Origin: Palaemon carinicauda
Lineage: Eukaryota > Arthropoda > Malacostraca > Decapoda > Palaemonidae
Reading direction: 5' to 3'
Assembly (NCBI RefSeq): GCF_036898095.1
Contig: NC_090739.1
Span: forward strand, 62,638,842-62,702,841
DNA: 64,000 nucleotides
Shown here: one piece after another, positions 11,550-22,345 of the stretch
Position numbering within the stretch: position 1 is the first letter of the stretch
Layout: every line of letters begins with the position of its first letter
The notes under the pieces: model-generated
The model's database searches: none
Seen by the model: the letters and a program-made list of their open reading frames with translations, nothing else
What the model was told of the DNA's origin: nothing
Translations under genes and position numbers: made by a program

Positions 11550-11639
11550 TCTTAATGAGTCCTAGTTTATCAATATTGCTGACTTTATGTGCTATGTAGC
11601 TGCTGATGATAAAACAAATAGAATCAGTTAGTTTTATTG

Positions 11640-11930
11640 AGAGTAAATAATTTATTTTTTATTTTATTTCTATACTCACCTAACTATTGATGTGAAGAGG
11701 ATAGTGATTAATTTTGACTTTGAGACTGAAAGACAAAAGATGATGCTCCCTGCCTCCGCTGTGGTTTATTGTCTTCAGCCATTAGAATTTCGCAATACTA
11801 TAATAGAGGCCTAAGCCCATTCAAAGGAAAGATTTTTTTTTTTTTAGTTTTGGGGGTAACATTAATATAAGCAAGCTTCAAGAGAGGAGCATTATGATCA
11901 TCAGGGGAGTTTAGAAATAAATATTATTAA
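11640..11930 (-). repeat. Imperfect inverted repeat, right copy
   Basis: 11735-11930 is the inverted partner of 278-475. The adjoining 11650-11700 (ATACTCACCTAACTATTGAT) loosely resembles the outer ends of the DIRS-like elements (ATACTTACCCGATAATCAT in copy B), so the repeat may itself be a solitary DIRS terminus. Confidence 0.5.
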
Positions 11931-12390
11931 AATTAAATTTTCTTATAATCAAAACAGGGAATTATATAAAACTTCCTGGCTCCATAACCCATAACATTCC
12001 TATTTCTGACCTAGCTATTGTAAAGTGGATGAGATATATTCAGCACATCTTCACATTGATCCAATATCCACTTTACAAGACTATGAGAATTTATTGTAAG
12101 ATCAGAAGTGACTTTGTTTGTACTCCCTTTTGTCTGGTTGGTGAATAATTATTTGTTAAGCTGTCTGTAGTAACTTGTGTTCAGAATGTTACTTTTATCA
12201 AGTGAAAGTTTACGTTACAAAATTAAGATACTGTAATTTGTACTTTCAAATATTCTATTTTCATTTAGTCTTGAATTTGTTTTATATATTTATTCTTATT
12301 AAATAACTAGAAAAGTAAGTTCTGACAATATGTATATCTCTTTGAAATCTTCTTTGATTATTCATGGATATGTTGGTGATTTTTTCACAG
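11931..12390 (+). other. 3' part of an upstream intron of the host gene
   Basis: AT-rich with no supported feature except the acceptor at its right end: a T-rich tract ending TTTTTTCACAG at 12390. The donor of this intron lies in or left of the transposon block and was not identified. Confidence 0.6.
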
Positions 12391-15300
12391 AATGAAAGGA
12401 AACTGAGTATTCAGAAAGAAATCTTGATGTGGACTATAGAAATCAACAAGCAAACACAGTCCAGCATTTGGAAAGAACAAACAGTCGGTCTTGCACTAAC
12501 ATCAGCAAGTAATATTCCTCCGTGTGTAGATGTAACAAAGGCCTTAGCTAGGATTGTTCCTGATCCTGCAAAGTTACCATCTTTGCTAAAGGACAAAGCC
12601 AAGAGACTTTTTGATACATGGAAAAACACTAATATTAAGAGTGAAGGTACACTTGATGCATATCCAGATTTCTTCAGCTTATTTGAAAAATTCTGTGAAG
12701 AGGAAAAGATCCTTTTGGGTAGAAATGGCAAAAGTCAAAGAGTGCATAATGGTGATCAGGAGAATGAGAAGTGTTTTGTGGCACATAATTTCCAAGAGAC
12801 AGGTGCAGGTATGGAAAGAGAGTACCGGAAACTTGTTTCTTTATATGCCAGTATGAATTTTGCTAAAGATGCTGAAGCTTTTCCACAGCATCAAGTTCAA
12901 ATCCCTTCTTTATCTGAATTTACCAATGAAATAGCACAGTTCGAATTTGAAGGCCTCGAAATACGAAAACAGTTGTTTGACTCCATCATTTCTGTGGAAG
13001 AATGTAAGCCTGTCCGTTCTCTTTCAAAATTTAGAGGTACTATGTGTCTAGATGATGTTCATGGTGCCCATGTAGAAAGGAGAGGCCTTTTTAGGAACTT
13101 GGCATTTTCACATATTTGGCAAGATAGTACAAATACTAAACTGTATATCAGTAGGTCAGAGAATTTAAATACTACATTACATAGAGTCTCTAGAAACATA
13201 TCAAGGCGAACACAAAGCCTTTCTCCTTTAGTTAAAAAAGGTAATGGACAACATGGATCTATTCGAGAACGAGAGAATGTTTCTAAATCACCCCTTATAG
13301 AAGGCACCCTGCACAGTTCAGAAAGAAGAATGGCAAAGCATCATCACTCCTTAGGAAGGACATCATTACACTCAACGCATAAGCATCATAGAAGCAAGAG
13401 CCTTCATGTCACAAGGAAAGAAAAAGAAAGCAAAGTGCTAGACTTGAAGAATAAGTCCTTGTTGTCCTCTCAAGCCAACTTAGCTGATCATTTGAAGCAG
13501 TTACTTTCTTCCATTAAAAGTTTTGGTGCCAGTAAAATGAATGAAGTTTCCCATGAGGATATTCAGTTTATTTACTGGATGATGAGCAGTGAGAGAGTAT
13601 TTCTTTGCTCTCCTTTGAGAGGGGACATTAGAAGTTCAACTGTTTCTATGAAAATAAATTTACAAATTGAAGATATATTTTGTGCTTTAATGTGGTTCAA
13701 TTTCCCATTTACACTTTCAAGTAACTCTTTTATTGAAGCAACTTCTAGCCATAAAGAAAATGAGGACGAGAGCCATGTTATTTCTGTTACAGAGCAGCAT
13801 GTGGAAGGGAATCCTCCCAGGAAAAAAAAAACTCGTAAAAAGCATTCAAGCAAAAAGAAGAGGGAAGTTTTAAATTTTTCCGCAATAAATGAAGATCAGC
13901 AAAGTACATCTGAGTTAGTTTTGCAGGGTGTAACCACAGATGGGAATGAAAAACATGGTAAAGAAAACCCTACAAATATATGCAGGGCTGATGAGGTTTC
14001 TAATATTGGAGATGATGAAATGCTTCATCATGAATTAAAGATTGACAAGACAGATGGTACATCAGCATTTGCAAGTATGAAAGTTAGAGACAAGAAGCAT
14101 TTAGAAGTTCATCATTTTGGTGTTGAAAAGGAGAGTAAAAGTCTGGCAAACAGGGATGAAGTGCATTCTGATGATGGGGTCTTGAGTTCTGAAGGACATT
14201 CCTCAGTCATAAATGTACCTGAGAAAGGACCGTCCGGCTTAACTAGAGATTCTCATAGATATCCATCTCTTGATAATTCTCAAATAATTCTTGAGAAATT
14301 GAAAGGCATGAAAGTAGAGCTCACTGTTCCCGAAGAGCTAAGAAACTTAGTCCAAGCTCAGCAGGATGGTATTGAGGCAATGATCAGTGCTGCTGATAAG
14401 TTTAAAGAAACTTTTGAGAAAAACCACCAACGTGTTGAGAGTTGTGATGCTGGAAATCAGACAGTTGATTCAAGTAAGAGTACGTTGAGCAACACTAAAA
14501 AAGAGACCAAGAAAAATAATTCTCCAAATGGAAGACATGTTAGTAATTTAGAACAGAAACCCAGTCATGAACTTTCTCTTGAAAAGAAAACTGCACCAAA
14601 AGGAGAATCAGTCATTGGTTCAAAACATAAAAACTCCTGGAAACCTTTTCATTTGAAATCAGATGGTTCTGTTAGACCACCTAAGCTAGTTATTGAAGTT
14701 CATGAGGCTGTCAAAAGACAAGATCATGAAAACCCTGATAATACACCTCCAGTTATCCTAAAGAAAAAAAGTTTGACTCCTGTAGAAACTACATCTGAAG
14801 CACAAGAATTTAATCATTTTGGTGTTACAAAACTGCTTCAAATTCCTCCAGAGAACAAAACAGACAGTGAGAAATTGACTCTGTCTGCCTTGGATGAGGA
14901 TGAAGAATCTATGTCAGATTTGCATGAATATTTGCCAGTAGATGATACACTGGATGACATTACTTCACCCGATTCTTTGCATGCATCTGATTTAGAAGAG
15001 GGATCAGTCATGGAGTCTACAAGTCAGCGTGCCTTACATGAAAAGATATTGAGAAAAAATGTAATGATTAATGATAATGCTTTACGCATAAGAAATAATG
15101 TAAGTAAAGCAATAAATCTAAATTCAAAAGATTCAGTGGTATTGAAAGTAAGTGAAATTAAACCCAGACAGTATCAGTGGGATGAAAGAGTACATCTAAA
15201 ACAAGTGCCCCTGAAGTTTAAGCCCTCTTTAGATCAAAATATAAGTAAAGCAAGTGGTATTTTATCTGGAAACCAAATGAATGACGGTAATCTAACTAAA

Positions 15301-16887
15301 AGGGATAATTATCAAGCTCCCTTAAAATTATTAGTTTTACCAAAGCAAGATTCTCAATCTGGTGCTAAAGAAAATCCCAAGGCTTTCAAGCCTCTGACTC
15401 TCAAAAAGATTCCTTTTGCAATGCCACAATATTCTCTTGGGAATCTAAATAAGGTAAAATTTCCTATCAGAAATGAAGCAAAACACGCCAAAGGTACATT
15501 TGAGCCTACTCATGTAGGAAGTGATGTTTTAGCTCTGAGAGAACAGAAATTGCAAAAATTGACTTTGTTAAAGTTACCATCATCAGCAACAAAGGTTCAA
15601 GGCAAAAACATGACTGAAACAACATTCAAGTTCTTACATCCCTCAGATGTGTTTTCTTTTTACAGCAGGCACATGGAGAACAGGGATAGAAATAAGTTCA
15701 GAACTTTAAAAGTTACAGAAGGTAATTTTAGAAGGTTAGATTCAGTTCATAGAGAAGGGGGAATTAATAAAAGTTCCATGCCAAGAGAAATACCAGAAGA
15801 GATGCGACTTGTAAATCATGAAGGACTGTATCATACTAGAGGACCTTCACATGGGGATAGTTCCCCTGTTGTTGAAAAGCCCTTGTCACAAGAAAGGCAG
15901 TTTGATTTTGATACACCCATATCACAAAAAGTACTTATTGGTGATAAGATTCCTTCTCCTCATGAAGATTCTTCTCTTGTGGAAGTGCCATCACCTCTCA
16001 AAAAACCTTCTATTGAAGTGTGTTCACCACAGAAAAAGACTTCCTATGCTGAAATATCTGCACCACAAAGAAGGCCTTCTTCTGCTGAAATATCTGCACC
16101 ACAAAGAAGGCCTTCTTCTGCTGAAATATCTGCACCACAAAGAAGGCCTTCTTCTGCTGAAATATCTGCACCACAAAGAAGGCCTTCTTCTGCTGAAGGG
16201 TCTTCACTACAAAGAAGATCCTTTGCTGCTGGAGTTCTATCCTCACATAAAGAAAAAATGGCTTCTGACAAGCATTCCTTCCTTGAAATTTCCCAACCAC
16301 GTGAAATTCCTTTAAAAATTGAGGTTCCTCCTAATCAAGAAAGATCTGGTCCAGGAGTGATGTTACAAGAGGAAAGATCCTTGGCATCTGAAATTTATCC
16401 ATCACATGATGATTTAACTATGAATGAACCCAAAGCTGTACACAAGGTATTAGGTGGGCATGATTTTCTTGATAAAATTCATGATTATGAAAAAAAATAT
16501 GAAGTTGGAATGTACAAAGATGTCTTGGAGGAAAGCAAATTCATGACTAAAGAAAAGGAAACAACTCCTGGCTTCCAGTATGAAGCAGCAAAGCAGATGG
16601 CAGAACTTTATAAACTTCAAAAACAACATTTTCAAGGTACCAAGGAGACACAAACTGAAGCAGTTTGTGGTTCAAATAATAATTCCGAAGGTTTAGCTAA
16701 AGCTAAACCAGCAGGGGAAACTACATCAAGTGGAATTTATGCCGAACAGACAGACTCTGTTGCTGACAATGATAGAAAGATTTCACCAAGAAATCATTGT
16801 ATGGATTCAGAGATGAAAATAGTGAAAGACTCCTGGACAGAGACGGATAATGCAGCCGACATACTCACAAAAAACACAGAGATACAG
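12391..16887 (+). CDS. Host gene, large internal exon (possible CPLANE1-like)
   Basis: This is a 4,497-bp exon, 1,499 codons, phase 0 at both ends. It lies between an acceptor (TTTTTTCACAG ending 12390) and a donor (ACAG|GTATGC, GT at 16888). The open frame extends left to an ATG at 12364, but that ATG is upstream of the acceptor and is probably intronic. The protein is rich in Ser, Lys, Glu and His and looks mostly disordered: His-rich patches near residues 315-338, a lysine-rich cluster KKKTRKKHSSKKKR near 477-492 that could be a nuclear signal, a conserved-looking stretch PLTLKKIPFAMPQYSLGNLN near 1003-1022, and four tandem 12-residue repeats near 1220-1268. The whole gene (2,307 visible residues, basic helical exons near the end) reminds me of the C-terminal two thirds of CPLANE1/C5orf42, a ciliary CPLANE-complex protein. 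This is recalled pattern, not alignment. Confidence 0.8.
16051..16194 (+). repeat. In-frame 36-bp tandem repeat, four units
   Basis: Four near-identical units encode EISAPQRRPSSA, followed by a diverged fifth (EGSSLQRRSFAA). The DNA is almost identical between units, so expansion is recent or maintained by slippage. Being a multiple of three, copy changes keep the frame. Confidence 0.95.
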
Positions 16888-17697
16888 GTATGCATTTTTC
16901 CTTTCTCCCAATACTGTCTTGTATTTTTCCAGTAGTCTGTAATAGATTTTTTTATTTTCATAAGAGATCAAAACTATTAGTATCCCTTACAAGGAAAAAC
17001 ATAACTTTTAGTTGTAGCTACTGTGTAGTACAAAAGGCACATTACAGGCAGAACCCCCTTTTGGGATCTATTATGTTGAAAATAGATTTCTCTATGAAAA
17101 TTGCATATATAGTAAACTTTTTCATTTTAACAGAATTTCGCAGTTTTCTAGGTAAAAAAATTTAAGAACTCAGATTGCTCATCCAATGCACTATTTCGTA
17201 TTTACACCTTATGATAGAAACAGCAGTGATCACATGTTAATTAGTCTTCATTTAAATTATAATTTAGTTTCTTATCTCTTGAATATTGTTTAAGGACAGA
17301 TTTTTTAATCATGTGTAATGATTATGATAATGATACTATCAACAATTATAATGATACAAAAGTGATAATAGTATTATCAATAATGCTGAGTTTGGAAGAA
17401 GGGTCCAATTTTATTTTATTTAGTTTAATGGGAGTAGTATTTATTCATATTCATGGTATTGTATAGAGTATCAGTAGAATTTTGTTTTTGCATGAATTTG
17501 TGTATAGTATATTATATTCTTGTCTTCAAAAGTATTAAAGAACTGTACTAATTTCTGTATAGCATTTTATAGTCTCTTGGTAACCCTTTTACATTGTTAG
17601 GATGTTAAAAATATTTTTGTTGTGGGAGCAGAGGGTGCAAAATGTTGTTTAAAAAGTATTCTGTAATTGTTGCTGTCACTATCTTTTATTTTTACAG
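16888..17697 (+). other. Intron of host gene (810 bp)
   Basis: Begins GTATGC and ends CTTTTATTTTTACAG. The reading phase is 0 on both sides and joins TEIQ to TQSKTT. No other feature was seen in it. Confidence 0.85.
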
Positions 17698-18992
17698 ACA
17701 CAGTCTAAAACTACTGCAGATGCATCAGTTACAGCCTGCATGAGTCCTCCTACTAGCTCTTCAGTTGCACCCCATGTCACTGTTTCATTTGACCCCGCTG
17801 GTTTAATTGCAGACCCTTATTCACATCCAACATTCCCAGCAAGTTTAGATGGCAGTGTAGCTCACGTTGTCGACATTCCCAGAGATGTCGTCCAGAGACA
17901 CTTGACAGCTATTGGTGATGACTTGAATCGGACCATACCTTCCATTTTGCCTAATGAGCCATTAGATAATTCTTCTTCATCTCGTTATCAAGAATATGAC
18001 ATGAGACAATCACATGCACTGACCCATTTAGAAGAAAAACCTGAGAATAAGGATAACAGAACTCTACAAGACTTTGTGATTGATGATGAAAATAGGAGGT
18101 TTGAACATGAAAGCATGTCTTCAAGTTCTTTAGAATTGGGAATTCAAAAAGAAGCAGAAATTGGAAATAGGGAAAGTATAAGAAATGTTGAATCACATGG
18201 TGGTGAATGCACACCAGAAAGAAGTGTCCAGATGCCTTTCAGCCAGGTCTCTCAGGAAATAGATGGAGGAGTACATTGGATTGGAGATTTTACTATGGAA
18301 AATTTAACACAGGCCTTCATGGATGGAAAGTTGTCCTTTGAAAAGTATTATGAGTTAAGTAATAATGCTATTGAAACTGACGATATGCTGGATAAAAAAA
18401 GAAAAGCAAATGATGATGAATTACATATTGAGGCCATTGAAGAGCTTGAAAAGGAAGCTGAAGCTGCTGTCTTGGGTCTTCAAACTTCAAAGAAACTATT
18501 AGCTAGACTAGAAGTTGTAATGCAAGAATCACAGAGAATGGAGGCAGAAGAATTTTTGGGGAGACAAAGAGGGTCTTACTCTTCTTCAAAAAGTAGACTG
18601 CATGAAGCATCTGTAAAACAAGAATGGCAGAAGGTCCAGTCAGAATTTGGTAATTCTTTAGATACCGATCGTCTGCTGAGGTTCATTGAAAATGTTAATC
18701 CTGAGGATATTTCAGATGAAATGATTGACACCATTATGGAATATACTGAAATTGCAGAAGGGATTCATGGGGTTAAAGATTACTCATCTCCCAATGAGAA
18801 AAAGACTGAGCGTGTTTGTGACAAACAGACCGTTAGCCAAAGAAATCAAGGCACAAGGAGTGAAGTACACCTAACTGATTTTGGAACCAACTTTGACCGT
18901 CCTGTCTTTGTAGATGAAATTCACAATCTTATACATCAGAGGGAAGATTTTTCTTACTCTCCTAATCTTCACATTGATCTAAGAAGCTTAAG
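17698..18992 (+). CDS. Host gene, second visible exon
   Basis: A 1,295-bp exon with acceptor TTTTTACAG ending at 17697 and donor TTAAG|GTTTGT at 18993. It enters in phase 0 and leaves after two bases of a codon. It encodes 431 complete residues, acidic and Ser-rich. A predicted helical stretch (IEAIEELEKEAEAAVLGLQT then SKKLLARLEVVMQES) at nt 18429-18530 could form a coiled coil. It ends in PVFVDEIHNLIHQREDF and a short hydrophobic segment. Reading through the donor reaches a stop at 19090-19092, after composition has changed to intron-like, so the splice is preferred. The phase agrees exactly with the exon at 26447. Confidence 0.82.
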
Positions 18993-19284
18993 GTTTGTAA
19001 TATTTTGTTATTGTATTATGATTGTTACTAGAATAGTCCAAATATATTCATTCTCATATGAGGGTACTTATAGCGTGTCATACATAGCATAAATTTTGCA
19101 TTGCCTTATGGTCAGCAACTTGTTCTTAGTATTCTTCATCAACTACCTTTGCCTTTTTCCTACTTGGCTATTTATTTCTTCATCATATGTTATAAACTGT
19201 CTCATTAATTGAGTTTATGAGTATTGAGTATTGTACAAGTTAATTATAATTGTATTCAATATACTATTAATGTTTTTCAATATT

Positions 19285-19445
19285 AAACTTACCCGATAAT
19301 CATGTAGCTGTCAACTCCGTTGCCCGACAGAATTCTATGGAGGGATACGCCAGCTATCACAATACTAGAAGGGGGTGTACTCACCAGCGCCACCTGTGGC
19401 CAGGTACTATAGTACTTCTTGTTGACACCTCCTCAATTTTTCCTC
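19285..19445 (+). repeat. Left inverted terminal repeat, DIRS copy B
   Basis: Reverse complement of 25836-25991 with no mismatch seen by eye from GTAGCTGTCAACTCCGTTGC to ACCTCCTCAATTTTTCCTC. Confidence 0.92.
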
Positions 19446-19654
19446 TGTCGTGCTTCCGGCAAGACGTTCTGGGATACGCTTATGATCTTGGAGTATTTTC
19501 ACGGCTTTTGGTGAAGTATTTCTCCCAGATTTCGGCTGTCGCTTTACTGGAAAACTTCTATATTAGCTTAGATAGCTATTATTTAGCCTGATTAACGGTT
19601 AACGATCTTTTGCTTGATTTGGAATCCCCACTTGGCTAACTCTTTTGATTCAAG

Positions 19655-22345
19655 ATGTCTGACATTTCACAAGCCCCCACCCATAGACGATGTAGGTCTT
19701 GTAATAGGCGTATTCCGAAGGCCTCGGTAGATCCTCACACCGCTTGTTCTGACTGTAGGGAAAGGCCCTGTCAGTTAGAAGATCGATGTGAGGAATGCGC
19801 CGGACTTTCGGAACTTGATTTTGTCCGTCTTCTTAAGTATTCAACCAAGTTAGAGAGAGAGAGAGTTAGGAGGAGTTCTTCTCACTCTTCACTTTTTTCC
19901 TCACCTCATGATCCCCTACCTTTTCCTCCCCCTGTAGTGGCTACCCCCGAACCTACTATTTGCCCTCAACCTGATATGTCTGTTGTTTTGCGTGCCATTC
20001 AGGCTTTAGGTGACAAAGTAGAGTCAGTGGTTAGTGATCACAAGTCTCTTATGGCCGAAGTCAAGGAACTTAAGGTCAAGAGTGCAGTGGGTGGTATTAG
20101 TGCCAGTGCTGTGACGAGTGCTAGTGTCAGTGCAGTGCCAAGTGCTAGTGTCAGTGTCAGTGTGGTGCGTGAGGATACTTCTGTGCGTGCCAGTCGTCCT
20201 CCCAGTCCGGGACCTCTTGCAAGCTCCCAAGCCCAGGGGAGAAGCAATGTCGAAGGGCAAAAGGGTTCGGCAGGCCTTGATCGGCGCACAGAAGTATCCT
20301 CGGTGGTTGCGGGCGTGTCTTCCAGAGACCGTCACTCCCACCTGCAGACGATTGAGCCCGTCTTTTACTCGTCTGCTGATCAATTGTCAGGGAAGAAACG
20401 TTGGACTCAGGTCTCAAGACCACTCAAACGCAGAGTCCAAACCTCAAGAGCTCAACCTGGCTGCAGTCATTGGATCAGCTCTGACTCGCCGCAGTCATCA
20501 GTTGAATGCACTCCTCCTAAGAGGAGTAAGGTGCTGCCGCAACAGATCTCTGCTGTTAAGGCTTTACCTCAGCAGACCTTAGTGTCTGCCGACCCCAAGT
20601 TGACTCTACTGCAGTCCATGCAGTCACAACTTGCGGTCTTGATGCGTGAGTGTCAGGCTGAGAAGGTTACACCTCCTCCTGCGATCGCTCCGCCTAACCG
20701 CAGTACTGCCTGCCAGGCGTACGATGTTGAGGCTCCTCAGGATACCTTACCACGCTCTGAGTTTACTGTTTCCAGTGGTGTGCAGCTCCCTCCGCCTTCC
20801 TTAAGGCAACCTCAGCAATGGGAACAGGAAGCTTATACCTTACTTCCTCCGCTTCCACTTGCAGTTCCACCAGTGAGGCAACACTCTCTTGAGGTACAAC
20901 AACCTCTCCCATCCATGAGTCAGACTCCTCAGCTCTCGCTGCAGCGAGCTCAACCCTCCTCAAGGCAAGCACCTCAACACCTTAGCCTTGCGCCTCAGGA
21001 ACCTCAACTCGCGGGACAATTACTGCGTTGTGCGCAGCCACTACCTCATCGCTCACAGCTCACACCTCAGGAACCTCAACTCGTTCCTCAGGAACCTGCT
21101 ACTGCGCATCCACCAACCACTCAGCAAGCGCAACTCTTGAGTTCAGACACTCATGCCAGGAGTCAGCCTCCTCCACCCATGCGCCTACCTTCTGCTACTT
21201 CTTTGGATCAGCCTTTGCAGCCTGAGCCTCAGGTGTTCCCTCAACAGAGTCTTGAGGAGGAAACCACAAGTATTGTTGTTCCAACTCGTGCTGATTCTGC
21301 TGTTCAGCATACCTTACCGATCTCTTCGCTACACTCTGGTGATGAGGTGTCTGATGATGAGGCTGCACACCTGGATCCCTCATCAGACGTGGATGAATCC
21401 AAGTCTTCTCCACCTTCTATTGACTTTCGTAAGGTCTTGGCTCTTTTTAGGGAGGTATACCCAGACCACTTTGTCTCTGCTATCCCCCGCTCTCCGCCAT
21501 CTGAGTTTTCGCTGGGCATGCAGCAAGCTAAGTCTACATATACTAAGCTCGTCTTAGCAAGGTCCTCTAAGAGAGCGTTAAGGATTTTAGGGGAGTGGTT
21601 GCAGTCTAAGCAACAACTTGGAAAGACTTCGTTCATGTTTCCCCCGACTAAGCTCACTTCTAAAGCGGGCGTTTGGTATGCCACAGGAGAGGAACCAGGC
21701 TTGGGAGTACCTGCCTATGCCCAGGCTGACTTCTCAAGTCTGGTAGACTCTCCTCGTAGAACAGCAATGAGGCGCTCTAAGGTTTGCTGGACCTTCTCAG
21801 ACCTTGATCACTTCCTGAAGGGTGTTTTTAGAGCATTTGAGATGTTCAACTTCCTAGACTGGTGCCTGGGGGCCCTCAGCAAGAAGACCTCCCCTGCGGA
21901 CAAGGATTCTGCCATGCTCTTAATGTCCTGCATGGATAAGGCCATTAGGGATGGATCTGGCGAGCTTGCATCGATGTTTGTGTCAGGGGTTCTTAAGAAA
22001 AGGGAGCAGCTTTGTACCTTCCTTTCCTCCAGCATCACACCTTGTCAAAGGTCTCAACTCCTTTTCGCTCCGCTCTCGAAGTTCCTTTTTCCCGAAGAGC
22101 TTGTTAAGGACTTGTCTGCTGCCCTGATACAAAAGGACACACATGATCTTGTGGCCTCATCGGCTCGTAAGACTAAGGTTGCCACCTCAGTCCCCAGGAC
22201 TTATCGCACCCCAGTGGCTGATACTCCTGCTACGAGGTTCATTCCGCCCTTTCGTGGTAGAGCCCCCAGCCGAGGAAGCTCCCGTCCAGACTCTTCCAGG
22301 AGCAAGTCTAGGAAAAATTCCAAGGCTTCTAAAGGAAAAAACTGA
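19655..22345 (+). CDS. DIRS copy B ORF1 (Gag-like protein)
   Basis: An 896-residue protein in the Gag position. The start at 19655 aligns with the starts in copies A and C. Residues ~10-50 hold the conserved Cys/His motif: CRSCNRR, DPHTACSDCRERPC, EDRCEEC. An Arg-rich helix follows (KLERERVRRSS), then a long low-complexity middle rich in Gln, Pro and Ser with imperfect PQEPQL-type repeats (about residues 370-510). The C-terminal 270 residues are the most conserved part between copies (KAGVWYATGEEPG, DFSSLVDSPRR, LMSCMDKAIRDGS, TPCQRSQLLFAPL) and end in a basic Arg/Ser/Lys tail (RGRAPSRGSSRP). I infer RNA packaging and particle assembly; no standard CCHC knuckle is seen. It overlaps the ORF2 frame by about 200 bp. 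Confidence 0.87.
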   Translation: MSDISQAPTHRRCRSCNRRIPKASVDPHTACSDCRERPCQLEDRCEECAGLSELDFVRLLKYSTKLERERVRRSSSHSSLFSSPHDPLPFPPPVVATPEPTICPQPDMSVVLRAIQALGDKVESVVSDHKSLMAEVKELKVKSAVGGISASAVTSASVSAVPSASVSVSVVREDTSVRASRPPSPGPLASSQAQGRSNVEGQKGSAGLDRRTEVSSVVAGVSSRDRHSHLQTIEPVFYSSADQLSGKKRWTQVSRPLKRRVQTSRAQPGCSHWISSDSPQSSVECTPPKRSKVLPQQISAVKALPQQTLVSADPKLTLLQSMQSQLAVLMRECQAEKVTPPPAIAPPNRSTACQAYDVEAPQDTLPRSEFTVSSGVQLPPPSLRQPQQWEQEAYTLLPPLPLAVPPVRQHSLEVQQPLPSMSQTPQLSLQRAQPSSRQAPQHLSLAPQEPQLAGQLLRCAQPLPHRSQLTPQEPQLVPQEPATAHPPTTQQAQLLSSDTHARSQPPPPMRLPSATSLDQPLQPEPQVFPQQSLEEETTSIVVPTRADSAVQHTLPISSLHSGDEVSDDEAAHLDPSSDVDESKSSPPSIDFRKVLALFREVYPDHFVSAIPRSPPSEFSLGMQQAKSTYTKLVLARSSKRALRILGEWLQSKQQLGKTSFMFPPTKLTSKAGVWYATGEEPGLGVPAYAQADFSSLVDSPRRTAMRRSKVCWTFSDLDHFLKGVFRAFEMFNFLDWCLGALSKKTSPADKDSAMLLMSCMDKAIRDGSGELASMFVSGVLKKREQLCTFLSSSITPCQRSQLLFAPLSKFLFPEELVKDLSAALIQKDTHDLVASSARKTKVATSVPRTYRTPVADTPATRFIPPFRGRAPSRGSSRPDSSRSKSRKNSKASKGKN

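Larger units (their letters stand above)
7821..11550 (+). mobile_element. Old degenerate DIRS-like element D (fragment)
   Basis: No long open frame survives, but short translated pieces occur in DIRS order and on the + strand. At 8316-8338 LVSDDWIR resembles the RT motif YLDDWL. Near 8752 PGKWNIADQLS resembles the end of RNase H (GNMNVSADRLS in copy B), with a methyltransferase-like entry after it. At 9835-9900 IQHFLSQRGFSQDVAKRMAG matches the recombinase N-terminus (ARGFSKEAA...). At 10270-10320 KMVFLLALALVRRSSS resembles KTLFLVCLATAKRVSE around the first catalytic Arg. The right end is supported by the terminal and internal repeats at 11249-11301 and 11499-11549. The left limit is not determinable; copy A may have inserted into or beside it. 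Confidence 0.7.

Noticed and set aside
12364..12390. ATG at 12364 as start of the host gene
   Set aside because: It lies just upstream of a strong T-rich AG acceptor, and the preceding sequence has no 5'-leader features. The gene very probably has upstream exons.
16010..16300. Minus-strand repetitive frames opposite the 36-bp coding repeat
   Set aside because: Shadow frames created by the repeat in the + strand exon.
18993..19092. Continuation of the second visible exon to the stop at 19092
   Set aside because: Composition turns intron-like, a GT donor lies at 18993 and the phase fits the exon at 26447 exactly.
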